This document shows, piece after piece, positions 1-11,768 of a stretch of DNA of 64,000 bases. The notes under the pieces are model-generated. The model ran no database searches, was not told the origin of the DNA, and was given only the letters and a program-made list of their open reading frames with translations. This DNA comes from Oopsacas minuta (lineage: Eukaryota; Porifera; Hexactinellida; Lyssacinosida; Leucopsacidae). Where the stretch lies: NCBI GenBank assembly GCA_024704765.1, contig JAKMXF010000365.1, forward strand, positions 310,001 to 374,000. The letters run 5' to 3'. Numbering within the stretch: the stretch's first letter is position 1; each line of letters starts with the position of its first letter. Position numbers and translations under genes: made by a program.

Positions 1-52
1 CTATGAAATATGATTAAAGATTGGAATCATATCACACATATATTATCATTAC

Positions 53-385
53 CTGGACAATAGTAGCAGCTATAGACCCGAATAATCTCTTTATCATCTG
101 CTGATAGGAATTAGCTCTAGATAGCTCTGTAGCATAAGCTATTACTACTAGATTAATAGCCATAAGGATAGCTAGACAGACCTCTAGTACAAGACCTCTT
201 ATTACTCCTCCAGCGAACACGAATGCTTGTGGGAAGCTAAGCAGTCCTGCTCCTAGCGCAGCATTAACTATAATGAATACAGATCCTATAGGAGATGATC
301 CCTTATCTTGTTTAACAGGTATTACCTTATCTTCTTCATCACTCGTTGAGTAATTAATAGAGCTATTGCTAACCATTACTGTCAT
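53..385 (-). CDS. SLC38-family amino-acid transporter, first exon (partial)
   Basis: This is the 5' coding exon of a sodium-coupled neutral amino-acid transporter of the SLC38 (AAAP) family, closest in style to SLC38A7/A8. The 111 residues start with an acidic cytosolic tail, then GSVFIIVNAALGAGLLSFP, the hallmark first membrane helix of the family, and a second hydrophobic helix. A start ATG lies at 385-383. The exon ends in CAG followed by a GTAATG donor at 52-51, in phase 0, so the rest of the gene lies beyond the left edge. Family assignment is strong. The subtype cannot be fixed from one exon. Confidence 0.85.
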
Positions 386-402
386 AATAATCTCAGTAAA
401 AT

Positions 403-475
403 ACAGTGGAATCTCGAAGATACGAACACCAACAGACGGTCAAAACTTCTTAGCTTTAAACGAGGTTCACTATTC
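403..475. mobile_element. Short inverted-repeat element (degenerate MITE-like, pogo/Tigger-style ends)
   Basis: The left end reads acagtggaatctcgaagat and continues tacgaacacc. The right end, read on the other strand, gives atagtgaacctcgtttaaag. Both resemble the CAGTNGAACCTC-type terminal repeats of pogo/Tigger DNA transposons. The copy is only about 70 bp and has no coding capacity. It sits between the SLC38 start and the ARMC8 3' end. The alignment was done by eye and the pairing is imperfect. Confidence 0.4.
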
Positions 476-547
476 TCAATAGAAAGTTAATTATTAAATT
501 TTACACTCAATGACATCCTACAAATTTAAATGTGTCTTTATGTAGAG

Positions 548-2800
548 TTATGAGATGTCTATAGTAAATCCTTCAAGAGCTTCCTTAACCAACTCAGATA
601 GAGGTTTATTATTAGTATATTTCGGATCAGATAGTCTCTGCAGAGCTGTCCTAATACCAGACCCCTCTAGCTGAGCTTGTCTGTCTACAAATCCGTGATG
701 ATCCTTATCTACCAGATTAGCTATAATAGATATTACTGAGAATTGGAGATCAGCTGGTCCGTCTGTTATAATTTCTTTCAAATAGTCTCGGATTTTATCG
801 TCCTCACACATCTACAGAAATAAAATTTCATGTTATACGGTGTAGCCTCCATGAACGGGGTATCAGGGACGCCGAATTATGCTACCCCGGTTGTACTAGG
901 AATTCGCTCTATTTATTTTTCACTCTGTTTCCAGAAGTTCCCCATTTCCACATGCTTATATTATCGCTTATTTGGTATATACCTTTTTCTTCGTGACATT
1001 AGAGCCACTACTGATGTTAGCTAATACACACAGAGCTTGCTCTTTGACCTCATAACTCATATCATTATTCTGAGTAACTGTAAACACTATATCCAATCCG
1101 CTCTCCTCTTCTAGCTGTAAGAACTCTTCAATCTCAGAATCTGTTGACAATATATTCCTGAGTATACCTAGGCTACGTAGAGTGAGTCCATGGGATGTAG
1201 GATTACTGAGATGGGTAAATAGAAATTGTGGATAAGACGGGAGAGACTTAATAGCTGTCCTTACAGTAGCTAGACACATGAATGTACTATTCATTAACCC
1301 CCAATAACAGAGCTCTGTTAATTCATCATTGCTACTAACGATACCTGCATGAAACTTTGTTATGACGTCAGATTTAATTAGGTCCTCTTTAACCGGAGAG
1401 AATTCTAACACGAGATTAACCAGCAGTGCATATGAAGCTATAACTACATCCATACTCTGTGTGGATGAATCAGCTGTTTTCAATACGTGTCTCCACACAG
1501 GGTAGTCTACAAATGAAGTTCTCAGCTGTCTTACAGATCTAGACAGAGACAGGAGACATTTTAGACTGCTCAGCTTAATGGATTGGTTCTCATACACCAG
1601 ACCTCTGACCAGCTGTTCCATCACGTAACCCTTTTTATCGGTTACACATCTTCTGAGGGATTCATCTTCTGAGCAGAAACGGGATAGAATATAGAATATC
1701 GCGGATTTTAACGCTGTCTTCTCTGGAGTTAATTCAGGTGGAGTTTCTACGAACACATCTACATCCATAGCCTCTCCTTCCCTGCTATCAGCTTCTAGCT
1801 CACTAGCAGCCTTCAAATAATCTGTGAGTGTATTCAGGAACTGATCAGTAATCGCTAATACCTGTTGTAACTCTAAATCTCTTCCGATAGCTATTGATAT
1901 GATCTTAACAGCTTCACACTGTATGTTATAAGTACTATCTGATTCAGGTCTAGCTAGAGCTACTAGTCTAGGTAATATTTTGTATTTTAGAATAGAATTG
2001 TTAATATCTGTGTCACAAACCTGAGAGAGGAATATACTGACTATACATCTTGAGGCTGATAGCTTAATGTAAGGATCTACCTGTTGTATTATCATTTCAG
2101 TAAGATATTCTGGTATGGAAATTCCGTTAGAATATCTGTACTGACTCGCGATTAATGAACCCTCAGAGTTATTATTCAGTAAACAAGCCAAAAGCTCTAG
2201 GAAAGGTTGTCTCACTGCATTTATTTGGTACAATTTGCTAGCTATTTTAGGAATTACTCCTAGGTTTAATAGTTTAAGTTGTTGTGAATGAGTTGTACAG
2301 GTTATCTGTAAAATAACAGCTATCTGTTGACTGGGCTTAACTACATCGTCAAGATGAGATACAAGAGTTGCTAGATTGTCTTCTTTGTAGAATATATCAG
2401 CATCTAAATGTTCTGGAAAGTTCTTACAATAAGACATTAGTGCGTATATAGCGTGGTGTATTGTGCGTTGAGATGATTGACATCCTAGTTTTGATAGGAA
2501 GATAGAGGGGAGATCGTGGTATTTGAAGAAGGTCCTCGCTTCTATAGGGAGGTAACAATAGCTAGCTAAAACTACCAGGCATTCAGAAAGGAGAGGATCA
2601 CTTATAGTAGGATCTTCTGTAACGGATATTAATCGAGGAAGAATAGACAGAGAATGGATTTTACGAGATTTATTACCAATAATGGTATGTTTTAGCTCAG
2701 TGACGTAAGATATTCTAGAGGCATCATCATCAGAGGCTAGAATATCAATAGGATCTGTTGGTGATGCCTGACTCAATGCTGGTTCAATTTCCATTGCCAT
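548..2800 (-). CDS. ARMC8: ARMC8, armadillo-repeat subunit of the GID/CTLH ubiquitin ligase
   Basis: ARMC8 is the armadillo scaffold subunit of the CTLH (GID) E3 ubiquitin ligase, in cytosol and nucleus. Two exons join: 2800-983 (606 codons) and 811-548. The intron 982-812 has an AAG|GTATAT donor and a TGTAG acceptor in phase 0, giving 693 residues, close to the vertebrate length of about 670. Diagnostic stretches are SLSRSVRQLRTSFVDYPVW (about residues 415-435), LGILRNILSTDSEIEEFL and EVKEQALCVLANISSGSN just before the junction. The second exon, starting with MCEDDKI, matches the last ARM repeat of the family (SVISIIANLV, then GIRTALQRLSD). The internal Met at 811 is not a start; it is the first codon of exon 2. 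Confidence 0.93.
854..892. repeat. GC-rich inverted repeat inside the ARMC8 intron
   Basis: The arms aacggggta (854-862) and taccccggtt (883-892) are complementary apart from one extra C, enclosing a 20-nt loop. The stretch is more G+C-rich than the surrounding intron, so it may be a small insertion. No function is evident. Confidence 0.4.
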
Positions 2801-3063
2801 TCATGTGTGTTATGTTTGTTACAATTTCTAAATTATCAACACTGTACAAACTCATTACAGTCTGAAGTCATCCCAAACATTCACTGATTAATCCAAATAT
2901 ATTTATTATAAAAATCACATTTGCAATGAAAGGTACACTCTTATCATATGTATACAGCAAGTTCTAAAATGAGTAGCAAAAGACAATAATCATAAAGTCC
3001 AAGCAATTAACAATATTTTAACTAATAATTCAGTAAACACTAATTAAGTTTATTCACATAATA

Positions 3064-6000
3064 TTAACTGAAAACTCGTGCGAGATCCAAATAGCGGGAA
3101 TCTGGGTAGAAAACAGAAACAACCTTCATAAAAACAAGTGGACAGTCAACAAAGCAGTAGCCTATATCATTCACCATACTAATAGCAGGTAATGCACTGG
3201 TGTATAGAGGGCTGTAAGCTTTATTGTTTGCGAGGGAAGTGAGATTAAGCAGAAATTGTTCCGCCTCTTTTGACGCGAATAGAGCCCCGGGGACATCTCG
3301 AGAGGGTGCATTAGGATCTTTAGGGTGTCCGGGAGCACGAGGGACTATTCGTAGATGTATAACGGAATTACAGTCTACGGGCAGCTGTAGTGTAACAAAA
3401 CTCTGTAGTATCCTACAAGCCAAACGGAATTTCACAGACAAGTCTGATTTCCTTCCAAGCCCGATAGCTCCTAATAATCCTTCACTACTCTTATCCTCTG
3501 TGTATTTAGCTAGAGTAGTTGCAAAGCTTGAAATAACTGACAGAAGCTCAACAGGTGGAGTACCGAACCTAACTTGTCTTGTTATTAGTTTAAAGAACTG
3601 TACTATTAACAGAATTAGCTTGCTCTCTACTACAGGAGACGGTTTAATACTAGCACACCATTTAGCTATAGTTTTAGCTCTGATTAGCTCCTCTTCTAAT
3701 GACTTACAGTTAGGTAGATCGAGTAGGATTTTAGAGAATAGAGTTAGACAACAGCCTAGCTCTAAAGAATTAGATATGTATTCATCTTCAGACATTTCTG
3801 GTATAGTTAATGAATCACAGATTTGTTTCCATCCATATCCGTTCTCTTTAGGTAGTAGCATTACACCGTCTGTACCAGTTATTTCCTCCTGAGTGGGGGG
3901 TGGTAGTCCTGTGAAATGAGTCTCAATACACGTCTCTATAACCTCCACCATGTGTGACATAGCTGCTAGAGATCTACAAGCTGCGGACAGAGCTGGTAAA
4001 CAGAGAACCTGTGAGCTAACGGTACTATCACCAGGAGACGGACTGAGAGAATTTATTATATTTATAAAAGTTGTCCTTAACACTAAACTTGAGGGAGCTG
4101 AGTTATTAAGAATATTCAATAGTTCAGAGATTAGTAGAGTTATGTGTGTAGAGGAATTATCCATAACATTATCCTGATTATTCGCACGATTCTCTAGACT
4201 CATAGAACTAACACACACAGATGTTATTAGAGAAATTAGAGTAGTGACAGCACGCTTTGCAGGAAGATCTGTAGACTCTGGTAACAGTGAGTATTTAGAT
4301 AGACTATCTACTAAGAAGCTAATGTATAAAGCTTGTTTGTTCTGAGTATTCTTATTGTGTGAGTAGGATGGGTAACCAGATGCAGCTTGTAAGAACTTAT
4401 TTATGTGAGAAGATGAAGCTAGCAGGAATACTTCAGGAGATTTGTTATCTCTTAGCCATTGATAAATTGGTTCAAACGATTTAACAGATACATCTTCCCA
4501 GTTATAGTGCTCAGCTCCGTGCTCTGACAGAGAGTATATACTAACTCCATGTTCTGTCTGTTTTAGAACGTACTCATCAGTGAGAAGGGTAATAGAGAGG
4601 GATAGATAGAAGGAGAGAGGAGATTGATCCCTGAGAGCAGGATAAGATGAAGACGTCAGAATATTATCCCATTTAATTTTAACAAATACTCCAGCAATGA
4701 ATACAAGAGTATGTTTAGAACTTCTAAGCTCTAACATACTCTCTAAATCTGTAAGGGAGGGAAGGAATAAGTCCCAGTGTAAGCTCAAGAATCCGCTCTG
4801 TAATCTCTCAAGTATAGATTCCGGGGTAGTGGGGGCAGCTAACTGTGACGTATATACATTCCAGAACAGGTTAAGGACGTTAGGCTGTCCCTTACGAGTA
4901 GGCAGTTTCTGCTGCATATGCACTATACAGTTAACGAACTTAAGAATTAGTATAGAAGAGCTTTCACACTCTGAAAGATGCCATGGAATGTTAAAACTAC
5001 CATCTGCGTTTTGAGCGGGGAATAACCAAGGTAAATACGCATCACATAGAATATCCCATACTTCTTTAAGATCAGTTGAACTAGCAAAACCATCATCATC
5101 AATAGCACACTTCTCAGCTCTATTAGTTATCACCATTTCTATTAATGAGGTAATAACAGCCCCCAAGTATTGCTGGTATCCATCCCATAGAGTGTACAGG
5201 GTCTGCTGACTAGCTATTCGTTGTTCCATCATCTGTTTGCTAATGAAGGTTAGCTCAGCTAGCAGGAAATCTTCCTGAATACGACCTCTCTCCTGCTCAA
5301 CTGCATTCAATCTGTCTAGAAAACATTTCCAAGGATGACTAGACAGATCTCCACTCTCACTGCTCCCTAATAGCTGGTGTAGAACAGCTGAGAAAACAGC
5401 TGGGAAATCGTGCTTGAGAATATTCTCAAGATGTGATAAATATATTAACAGAAGTGTATCGTCCTGTTTAACTTCCTTCATTCCAAATCCTTCAAAAATG
5501 AGTTCAATTAACCGGAACATTTCCAATGAATCTTTGTACTGCTTTTTCAACCAAGCATTAACATCAAACTTACTCATAAGGGTAGCTCCTATGGTCGAAT
5601 CGTGCTGAGATATCAATCTATTAATCTTAGAATACATATCTATGAATTCTAGTGTTGTAGCTTGATCTGGTCTGAATAATGAAACTACAAAACTTGTAAG
5701 GAATATTCTTTCTTGGATAAGTTCGATTAGTTTCACAGCCTCTCCAGGTTGTGAGGCTATGAACTTAATCCCTAAATCTTGACAGCAGTTATAATAGAAC
5801 TCTCTACTGGTAGGAAATTCATTAGATCTCTGAGTAAGCGAGGATAGAAGTTCATAGAACATGACTCGAGCCGATTCTTCTAATTTATTCCTCTCATCTC
5901 CATCTGTTATATTATCAGATACTTCCTTAAGATCGTGTATAGTAGCAGATATACGTAGACAAGCATTAGAGAATTCTACTGGTACATCTGTTTTAGCTTC

Positions 6001-9000
6001 AGTTATAAGCGTTTTAGTGTTCAATATGTTTGTATCAATTAGTTGTGCTATACTATCATTTTTACGGGCCTGATTATATCTGAATTGGAGCTGACAAGCA
6101 CCAGTACATGCGGTCTTACAAGTAGCATATAGTGTGGTTGTCTGAGGAACATTTTGATGCAAGTCAGGTACGAGTGATACAAGCGTACTGTGCATCTGAT
6201 TCAAATCACGAGCCTTCAATTGGGAGCTATCAAAGAAATTTGTAATACAACGTAGGTCTTTTTTGATCTCTGTGAGTAATAACTGTGGGTCTGACAAGCA
6301 GGAGCGGAGGACAGGAACGAATGGGACATCAACAGGCACCAGAGGGGGGATAGGGGAAGGAGTATCAGTAAGAGAAATCCTATTCAATATCCTCTTCTCT
6401 ACAGATTTGACTGGCAGGTTCCTAGGAGAGTTAGGCTTCTTAACTTCAAAACTAGATATCCAATCTTTGCAAGATTTGTTTATGGAATCTTGTATTGCCT
6501 CCAAGTTTACTAGTTCTAACCATAGAGTGAGTTGGTTAGAGACTAGCTGGGATAGTCTCTGTGTGTCGTACTGCGGAGGTAAGGCAGGGAGATATAGGTC
6601 TGCTTCGTGTATCCTTGGTTCTTCAATCCATAACTCCAAGGTTAAGAACATTTGTTTGAGAGTTCGAGTGAGATCTTTCTCAACAACAGAGCAGGTAGTA
6701 TCAGTTTGCTGTGATATGCTAAGCTCTTTGAAGTGTTGGTGACAAGCTTGTAAATTCTTGCGCATAACTTTAAGCTGTGTAAAGTAAGGGTAATTTTCAA
6801 AGAATATATAACCCAAACTGGGCTGAGCTGCTGTACCAGATGGAGCTGGCCTCTGTAGATAGTAGAACATGAATCTCTGCCAGCAGAGAGGAAGCAAAGG
6901 ATGTGTATGAGGTAGTTCGTTACTCAGCTTACCCCATCTATAAATACAGAGATAGGAGAGAGGATAATTCTGTAGTTTTAGTTCAGAAGTACATGATTTC
7001 ATTGCTGCTTCGAATGACTGTCTAGGGTCAGGTCTGAGGACTGTTAGCAGAGCTTTCCAGACTCCTGTCTCCTTCTCCAATTTCTCTTCGGCCTGCATCG
7101 CGAAATAAGCATACCATCCGTGTTCCTGCGGTACGAAGTAGTCCAGGAGGGAGGGAGGATCTTGATCCCCTATAACCATTGACACCACACTCTGCATACG
7201 ACTGCCCTTCTTGGGGTGACGAGGTAGAGATTGGACACACAAATAAAGATTGTCTACCATCACTTTCTCCATCTCAGGCTTATTGAATGCTAGCAAACAC
7301 AGAGCATTTACGATAGACAGCAGCTTTTTATCACGATACCAATCTGGATATGTTATCATGGTAGCTGTCCAGAATTTAAGTGCCTTCAGACCAGCTGATT
7401 TCTCTCTCTCCCATCTCTCAGATATCTGCTGATGTAGAAGAGAGCAAAAACATTTATTGAACTTACTTCCCTCCCCTAGTATCCACTTCTCAGTGAGAGA
7501 GGCAGTGCTGACGTCAGCTTGGCTCAGCTGATATATAATCTTGAGTAGGTTAGGAGGGGCTGTGTCCGGTTTCATCTCAAAGAATCTGGGAGATACGTTC
7601 TTGAGTATTCTCATTGCTGGTATATACTGTTTGTTATCCATGAGTACTTGTAGTAGTTCTATACCCTCGTGACAGAATAGATCTGTTTCATGACCTATCA
7701 TAGATACACATAGAGCTACGTAGCAAGCAAGCGGACCGTTTGTCTTCACTGCTTGAGATAGACTAACTAAACTGACATCATGATGTAGATCAAGAGGAAA
7801 TACATGAGGAGTCCAGGCTTCCTCTGTCTCAGCAGGAGAGTTATAATCATCTTCATTGTCTGGTGGATTAACCTCTGAAGAGTGTAAACTTAATAGTAAA
7901 GTAACCTAGAAATGATATTATCCTAAAATCATAGATATAATATATAAATAATATTTACCTTCCATGACCATGATAAGACCTTTTGCTGATCCTCTGAGAG
8001 CATAGGTAGGTATGATTGTATAACCTCTCTAAATCCCTTAGCCTGACCTGCCCCCTCTTGGCCTATATTCCCTGGTATCTTTGGAATCTGTCTTCCACAA
8101 GCCTCTACAATAGCAATAGCAACCTCTCTGTGTAGAGACCCAGGGAGGAATAGGGTACCATCATCTTTATGACCCCAATTCATTCTACCGAGTACTAATT
8201 GAGAGAGATTGTTCTCATTAGTACCCAGATCAGTCCGTATCAACCAGTTAGTCAGAACCTGTATATCCCTAGGAGCAGGTAACCAATCTGAGAATGAAAA
8301 AGAGTTAAATAGGAATAGAGAATTGTCTCCCATCATGAATAGAGCCTCTGACGTAATCTGTACTAGTATAGATATAACCTGAGGATGTTTTAACACGATA
8401 GTATCCAGCAGATCTCTACCAGTTCTTGAGTATGTATCTCTTGATACAGGATTCAAAAATGATACCTCCATCAACTCAAATACCACTATCTCTATAAACT
8501 CGTAATCCTTAGGTCGTGAATATTCGCGAGCACGTGCCATATTCGCGAATGTTGTGAATAAGAAGATCGCTTCAGATAACGGAATACGCATAATATTATC
8601 TATGAATTGTTCTCTGTAGTCTGGATCTTTCAATATATCCTTAAGGCCAGATACTCTACCTAGACCTCTTGATATTAACTCTTCTGCGGTTATTGGGAGA
8701 TGATTAGAGTGTATTAACCAGAAAACTTTCCATACAGCTTCAAGAGAGACGGTCTCAAATGGCATATCAGCTAGAAATTGCCAAGCTCCTAATTTGTGTG
8801 AAGATAGAATCCATCTAGTAGCTCTAATCACAAAGCTATCCATCTCTACCTGTATCCTCTGTAGAGAATGTACACTCTGTCCTGGCATAGAAGGGCCTGT
8901 AGTCTCTGTCCAGGTGTCTCCTATCTCCTCTCTGTAGTGCCGATACGCTAACCAATGGTCAGATACCAGATGTACTACATAACGAACTGTTCTACCTAGT

Positions 9001-10775
9001 CTCTTAACAAACCCTCTATATCTAGCTAGCTTAAACGTAGAGAATCCAGCTCCCAATAGCTCCACTAGCCTAGAGCAGAATGCTACTAGTGTCATCATAC
9101 CGTGACTACTAACTTTATCTACTGAGTATCCACTAACATAGATTTGTTGATCAACTCCCTCTAATAGTAAGTATTGGAAGAGAGCAGTGAATGGGAATTG
9201 ATCGAACACAGATACAAGATCCTCTTCAACCAAGTACTTCTTATTAACAGCCTCCTCATCATCTTCTACTACATCCTCTGCTACAAATACCCAAGCCTCA
9301 CCTCTGCCATTACCCGGAGTATTAGCTTCTATCTCCAAATGTTTTAAGAATACTTCCCTCTCCTTAACTGGTAACAAGAGGGTAGCTAACATAGTCAGGA
9401 AGTGATCTGATAAAGGACTGAGATTGTATCCCTGGTTGTATGGCATTGTCTGTCCTGATTTAGCTTGCTGAGTGAGTTCTAAAAGAGGTTGGAATTGTAG
9501 ATAAGCAGCTCCCCATGATCCTACTCCAGGAGGACATCTGAGGAAATGATTTAGTATAAACAGATGATCTGAGTAAGTAGCTGTTCTAATCAAATGAGAA
9601 AGGAGAGCTGTAACCCAGTGACGTACAAGCTGTTGGAACACTACGTCACTCTTTGGACGTCGTTCAAATATAAATAGGACTGATAGACAGTCACGTAGAC
9701 TTGAATTCTGTGTCTCTGTTATGAAGTGTAGGACAGCTGGGTCTGTAGCTCTCACTGGTTTATCAGACGTCAAATTCCTGAATTCTTCACAGGACTGCAG
9801 CAAGTTAGAGAGATACGATACTATTTCTATTCTATCATATTCACAATGTGATGCTTTGAGAGATACTTCTCTCAAGAGATGATTTCTCAATTCAATAGAT
9901 ATTATTTCTAGATTCTGTAATTCTTCTCTATTCATCTCAGCTGATTCGTACTCATGAGTTCTCACAACTCTATTATGGTCTCTACACCGTCCTGTAGACT
10001 TAACTTCCTTCTTGCTAACAGACCATATTCTTGAGAAAGTATTAGCAGCTCTCTTCTCCATCATCTCACCCTCTTCTTGACTAGCGATATGTTCTAATCT
10101 AGAGGTTTGGAACTTGACGAGTAGCACGTATAGAGGATGTCCTGTCAGGTCGGTAGGATTAGCTCTACGTACGAAACTATCTACATATACTTGGTTACCA
10201 TCCAGTAGAGGAGTAGGACAGAATGAGTAGAGCTCCATCTCTGTTAAGGGACGGAGAGTACCTACTAGACTATCTGGATGTGTGACGGATTCTTCTCGCT
10301 CCCTATGTGAGAATCTAGCCGGCATCTCTGGAGTGAGTAGGTCAGGTATAACTCTTGTAGGATCTTCTTCTAGAGTTGATACTGTCGGGTATATAGGCTT
10401 AACTTCTTTCTGTAACAATAGAGGAGGAGTTATGTCCAGGAGTTGTGCTTGTTGTGGTGGAGCTGATACAACAGCTGGCTTCTCAATATTCAGGTTTGTC
10501 AGGACAGGTTCAGCGAGGGGTAAGGGATCTAAGTTAGGTGTAGACTCTCGCACTATATCATCAGTATATAGCTCTACAGGATCTAAAGTACCATTAAGTA
10601 TTATGTTAGTATTATCTATTTTAGACTTCACTTCATCTTCCTCAATTATCACTGGGGAGTCTCGGGTGGAGCTGATGATCTCTTCTTCTGGTTGTTTTTG
10701 TATTACTGGGGCTATTGCCTCGCGTTTTTGTGCTCTCTGTTTCTTCTGCTTAACAGGTCGAACTGCTGTTGCCAT
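3064..10775 (-). CDS. EPG5: EPG5, autophagosome-lysosome tethering factor
   Basis: EPG5 is a Rab7 effector that gives specificity to fusion of autophagosomes with late endosomes and lysosomes. Two exons, 10775-7959 (939 codons) and 7905-3064, are joined by a 53-bp intron (7958-7906, AAG|GTAAAT donor, CTAG acceptor, phase 0). The product is about 2552 residues against about 2580 in vertebrates. Matching landmarks are GTLRPLTEMELYSF, DHLFILNHFLRCPPGVGSWG, LARYRGFVKRLGR, SLSQAVKTNGPLACYVAL just after the junction, and the conserved C-terminal block LLGAIGLGRKSDLSVKFR. The first 180 residues are low-complexity and poorly conserved, as in the family. The acceptor side adds 52 codons before the first well-conserved block of exon 2. 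Confidence 0.95.
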
Positions 10776-11152
10776 ATGGATAACGGATAATTAACTGATA
10801 ACTAATTGCATCTAATTGTGTATTATTAGCTATATATTCAGGCAAATATGGAGAGTAGAGATGGCTTAGTTTATGTATTCAATTATACATAAGGTTTCAA
10901 CAACAATACAAAATGGATGGGATAATGAAATGCAATTTTCAAGTCGACAATTTTATGATTCGAATCTGATAAAGAGCATACTTAAATACATATTGTGTGT
11001 TGTACGTAATTATATGTGAGCAAATGTAAATGTAGTTATGCCTCTGTTAATTAGAAACATATCCACCCATATAACTACCCCACACAATAATTTTAGATAT
11101 CATGCAAATACAATAATAAATTCACCAAATAATAAGTGATAACCAGCAGTAG
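10776..11152. other. Intergenic spacer EPG5-SFR1
   Basis: 377 bp of A+T-rich sequence between the EPG5 start and the SFR1 stop. I see no exon, repeat or RNA gene. It must carry the EPG5 promoter and the SFR1 3' UTR. Confidence 0.6.
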
Positions 11153-11593
11153 CTAAGTAAACTCATCACTATCTTCTTCATATCTCACTAGCTGTAAGGG
11201 AATATGCCAAGCATTAAGCATTCGGACAGTTGTAGCTTCAGAGTCTCTTAGTTTAAATCTTGATAAAAGAATAGGGATAATTCTCTGTGTAGCTGTTCTC
11301 CATTTGTTTATTAGTTCACTAATATCGCCGTATTCTGATGATTTTAACCTCTCATTAAATATTCTTATACGTTCTAATTTTGATAACCGAGTATTGAAAT
11401 TTTTAATCTCCACCTTCAGTTTATCTCTCTCTTCCAGAAGAATATTTATTTCATCATTTCCTTTGTCTGTTTTAGAAAAACTCTTACTTAGAGGGGATTC
11501 AAATGATGTGGTCAATTTCATAGTCCTGTTAGTCACAGGAGAGACAAATGGTTTATTTAGAGATTTACCTGCGTCACCTGCCCTTTTCAACAT
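11153..11593 (-). CDS. SFR1: SFR1/MEI5-like recombination mediator subunit
   Basis: This is a 146-residue protein resembling SFR1 (MEI5), partner of SWI5 in stimulating RAD51 strand exchange in the nucleus. It has a basic, Ser/Thr-rich N-terminus (residues 1-45), a coiled coil (about 48-80, LLEERDKLKVEIKNFNTRL), then the family signature: ISELINKWRTATQRI, followed by MLNAWHIPLQLVRY and the acidic tail EEDSDEF. The C-terminal pattern of a KWR motif, a short helix and an acidic end is what identifies the family. Length is shorter than human SFR1 because the N-terminal region is reduced. It is a single exon with ATG at 11593-11591. Confidence 0.8.
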   Translation of the reverse strand: MLKRAGDAGKSLNKPFVSPVTNRTMKLTTSFESPLSKSFSKTDKGNDEINILLEERDKLKVEIKNFNTRLSKLERIRIFNERLKSSEYGDISELINKWRTATQRIIPILLSRFKLRDSEATTVRMLNAWHIPLQLVRYEEDSDEFT

Positions 11594-11768
11594 GGAGATT
11601 ATATAGCAAATAAACTGAAATATTGGGCTTAAAATTAAAGTCGAATTTGCAGGAATTTTCGTATTTTTACACAGCTCATTTGTATGATAGAATGAAGCAA
11701 TATATGAAATGATAAAACAATAGATTATATACGATGAATTAAGATAAGACAGACTAGCGTAACAAGGC

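Noticed and set aside
830-1024. 64-codon plus-strand open frame
   Set aside because: It lies in the ARMC8 intron and antisense to its exon, with no recognisable protein sequence.
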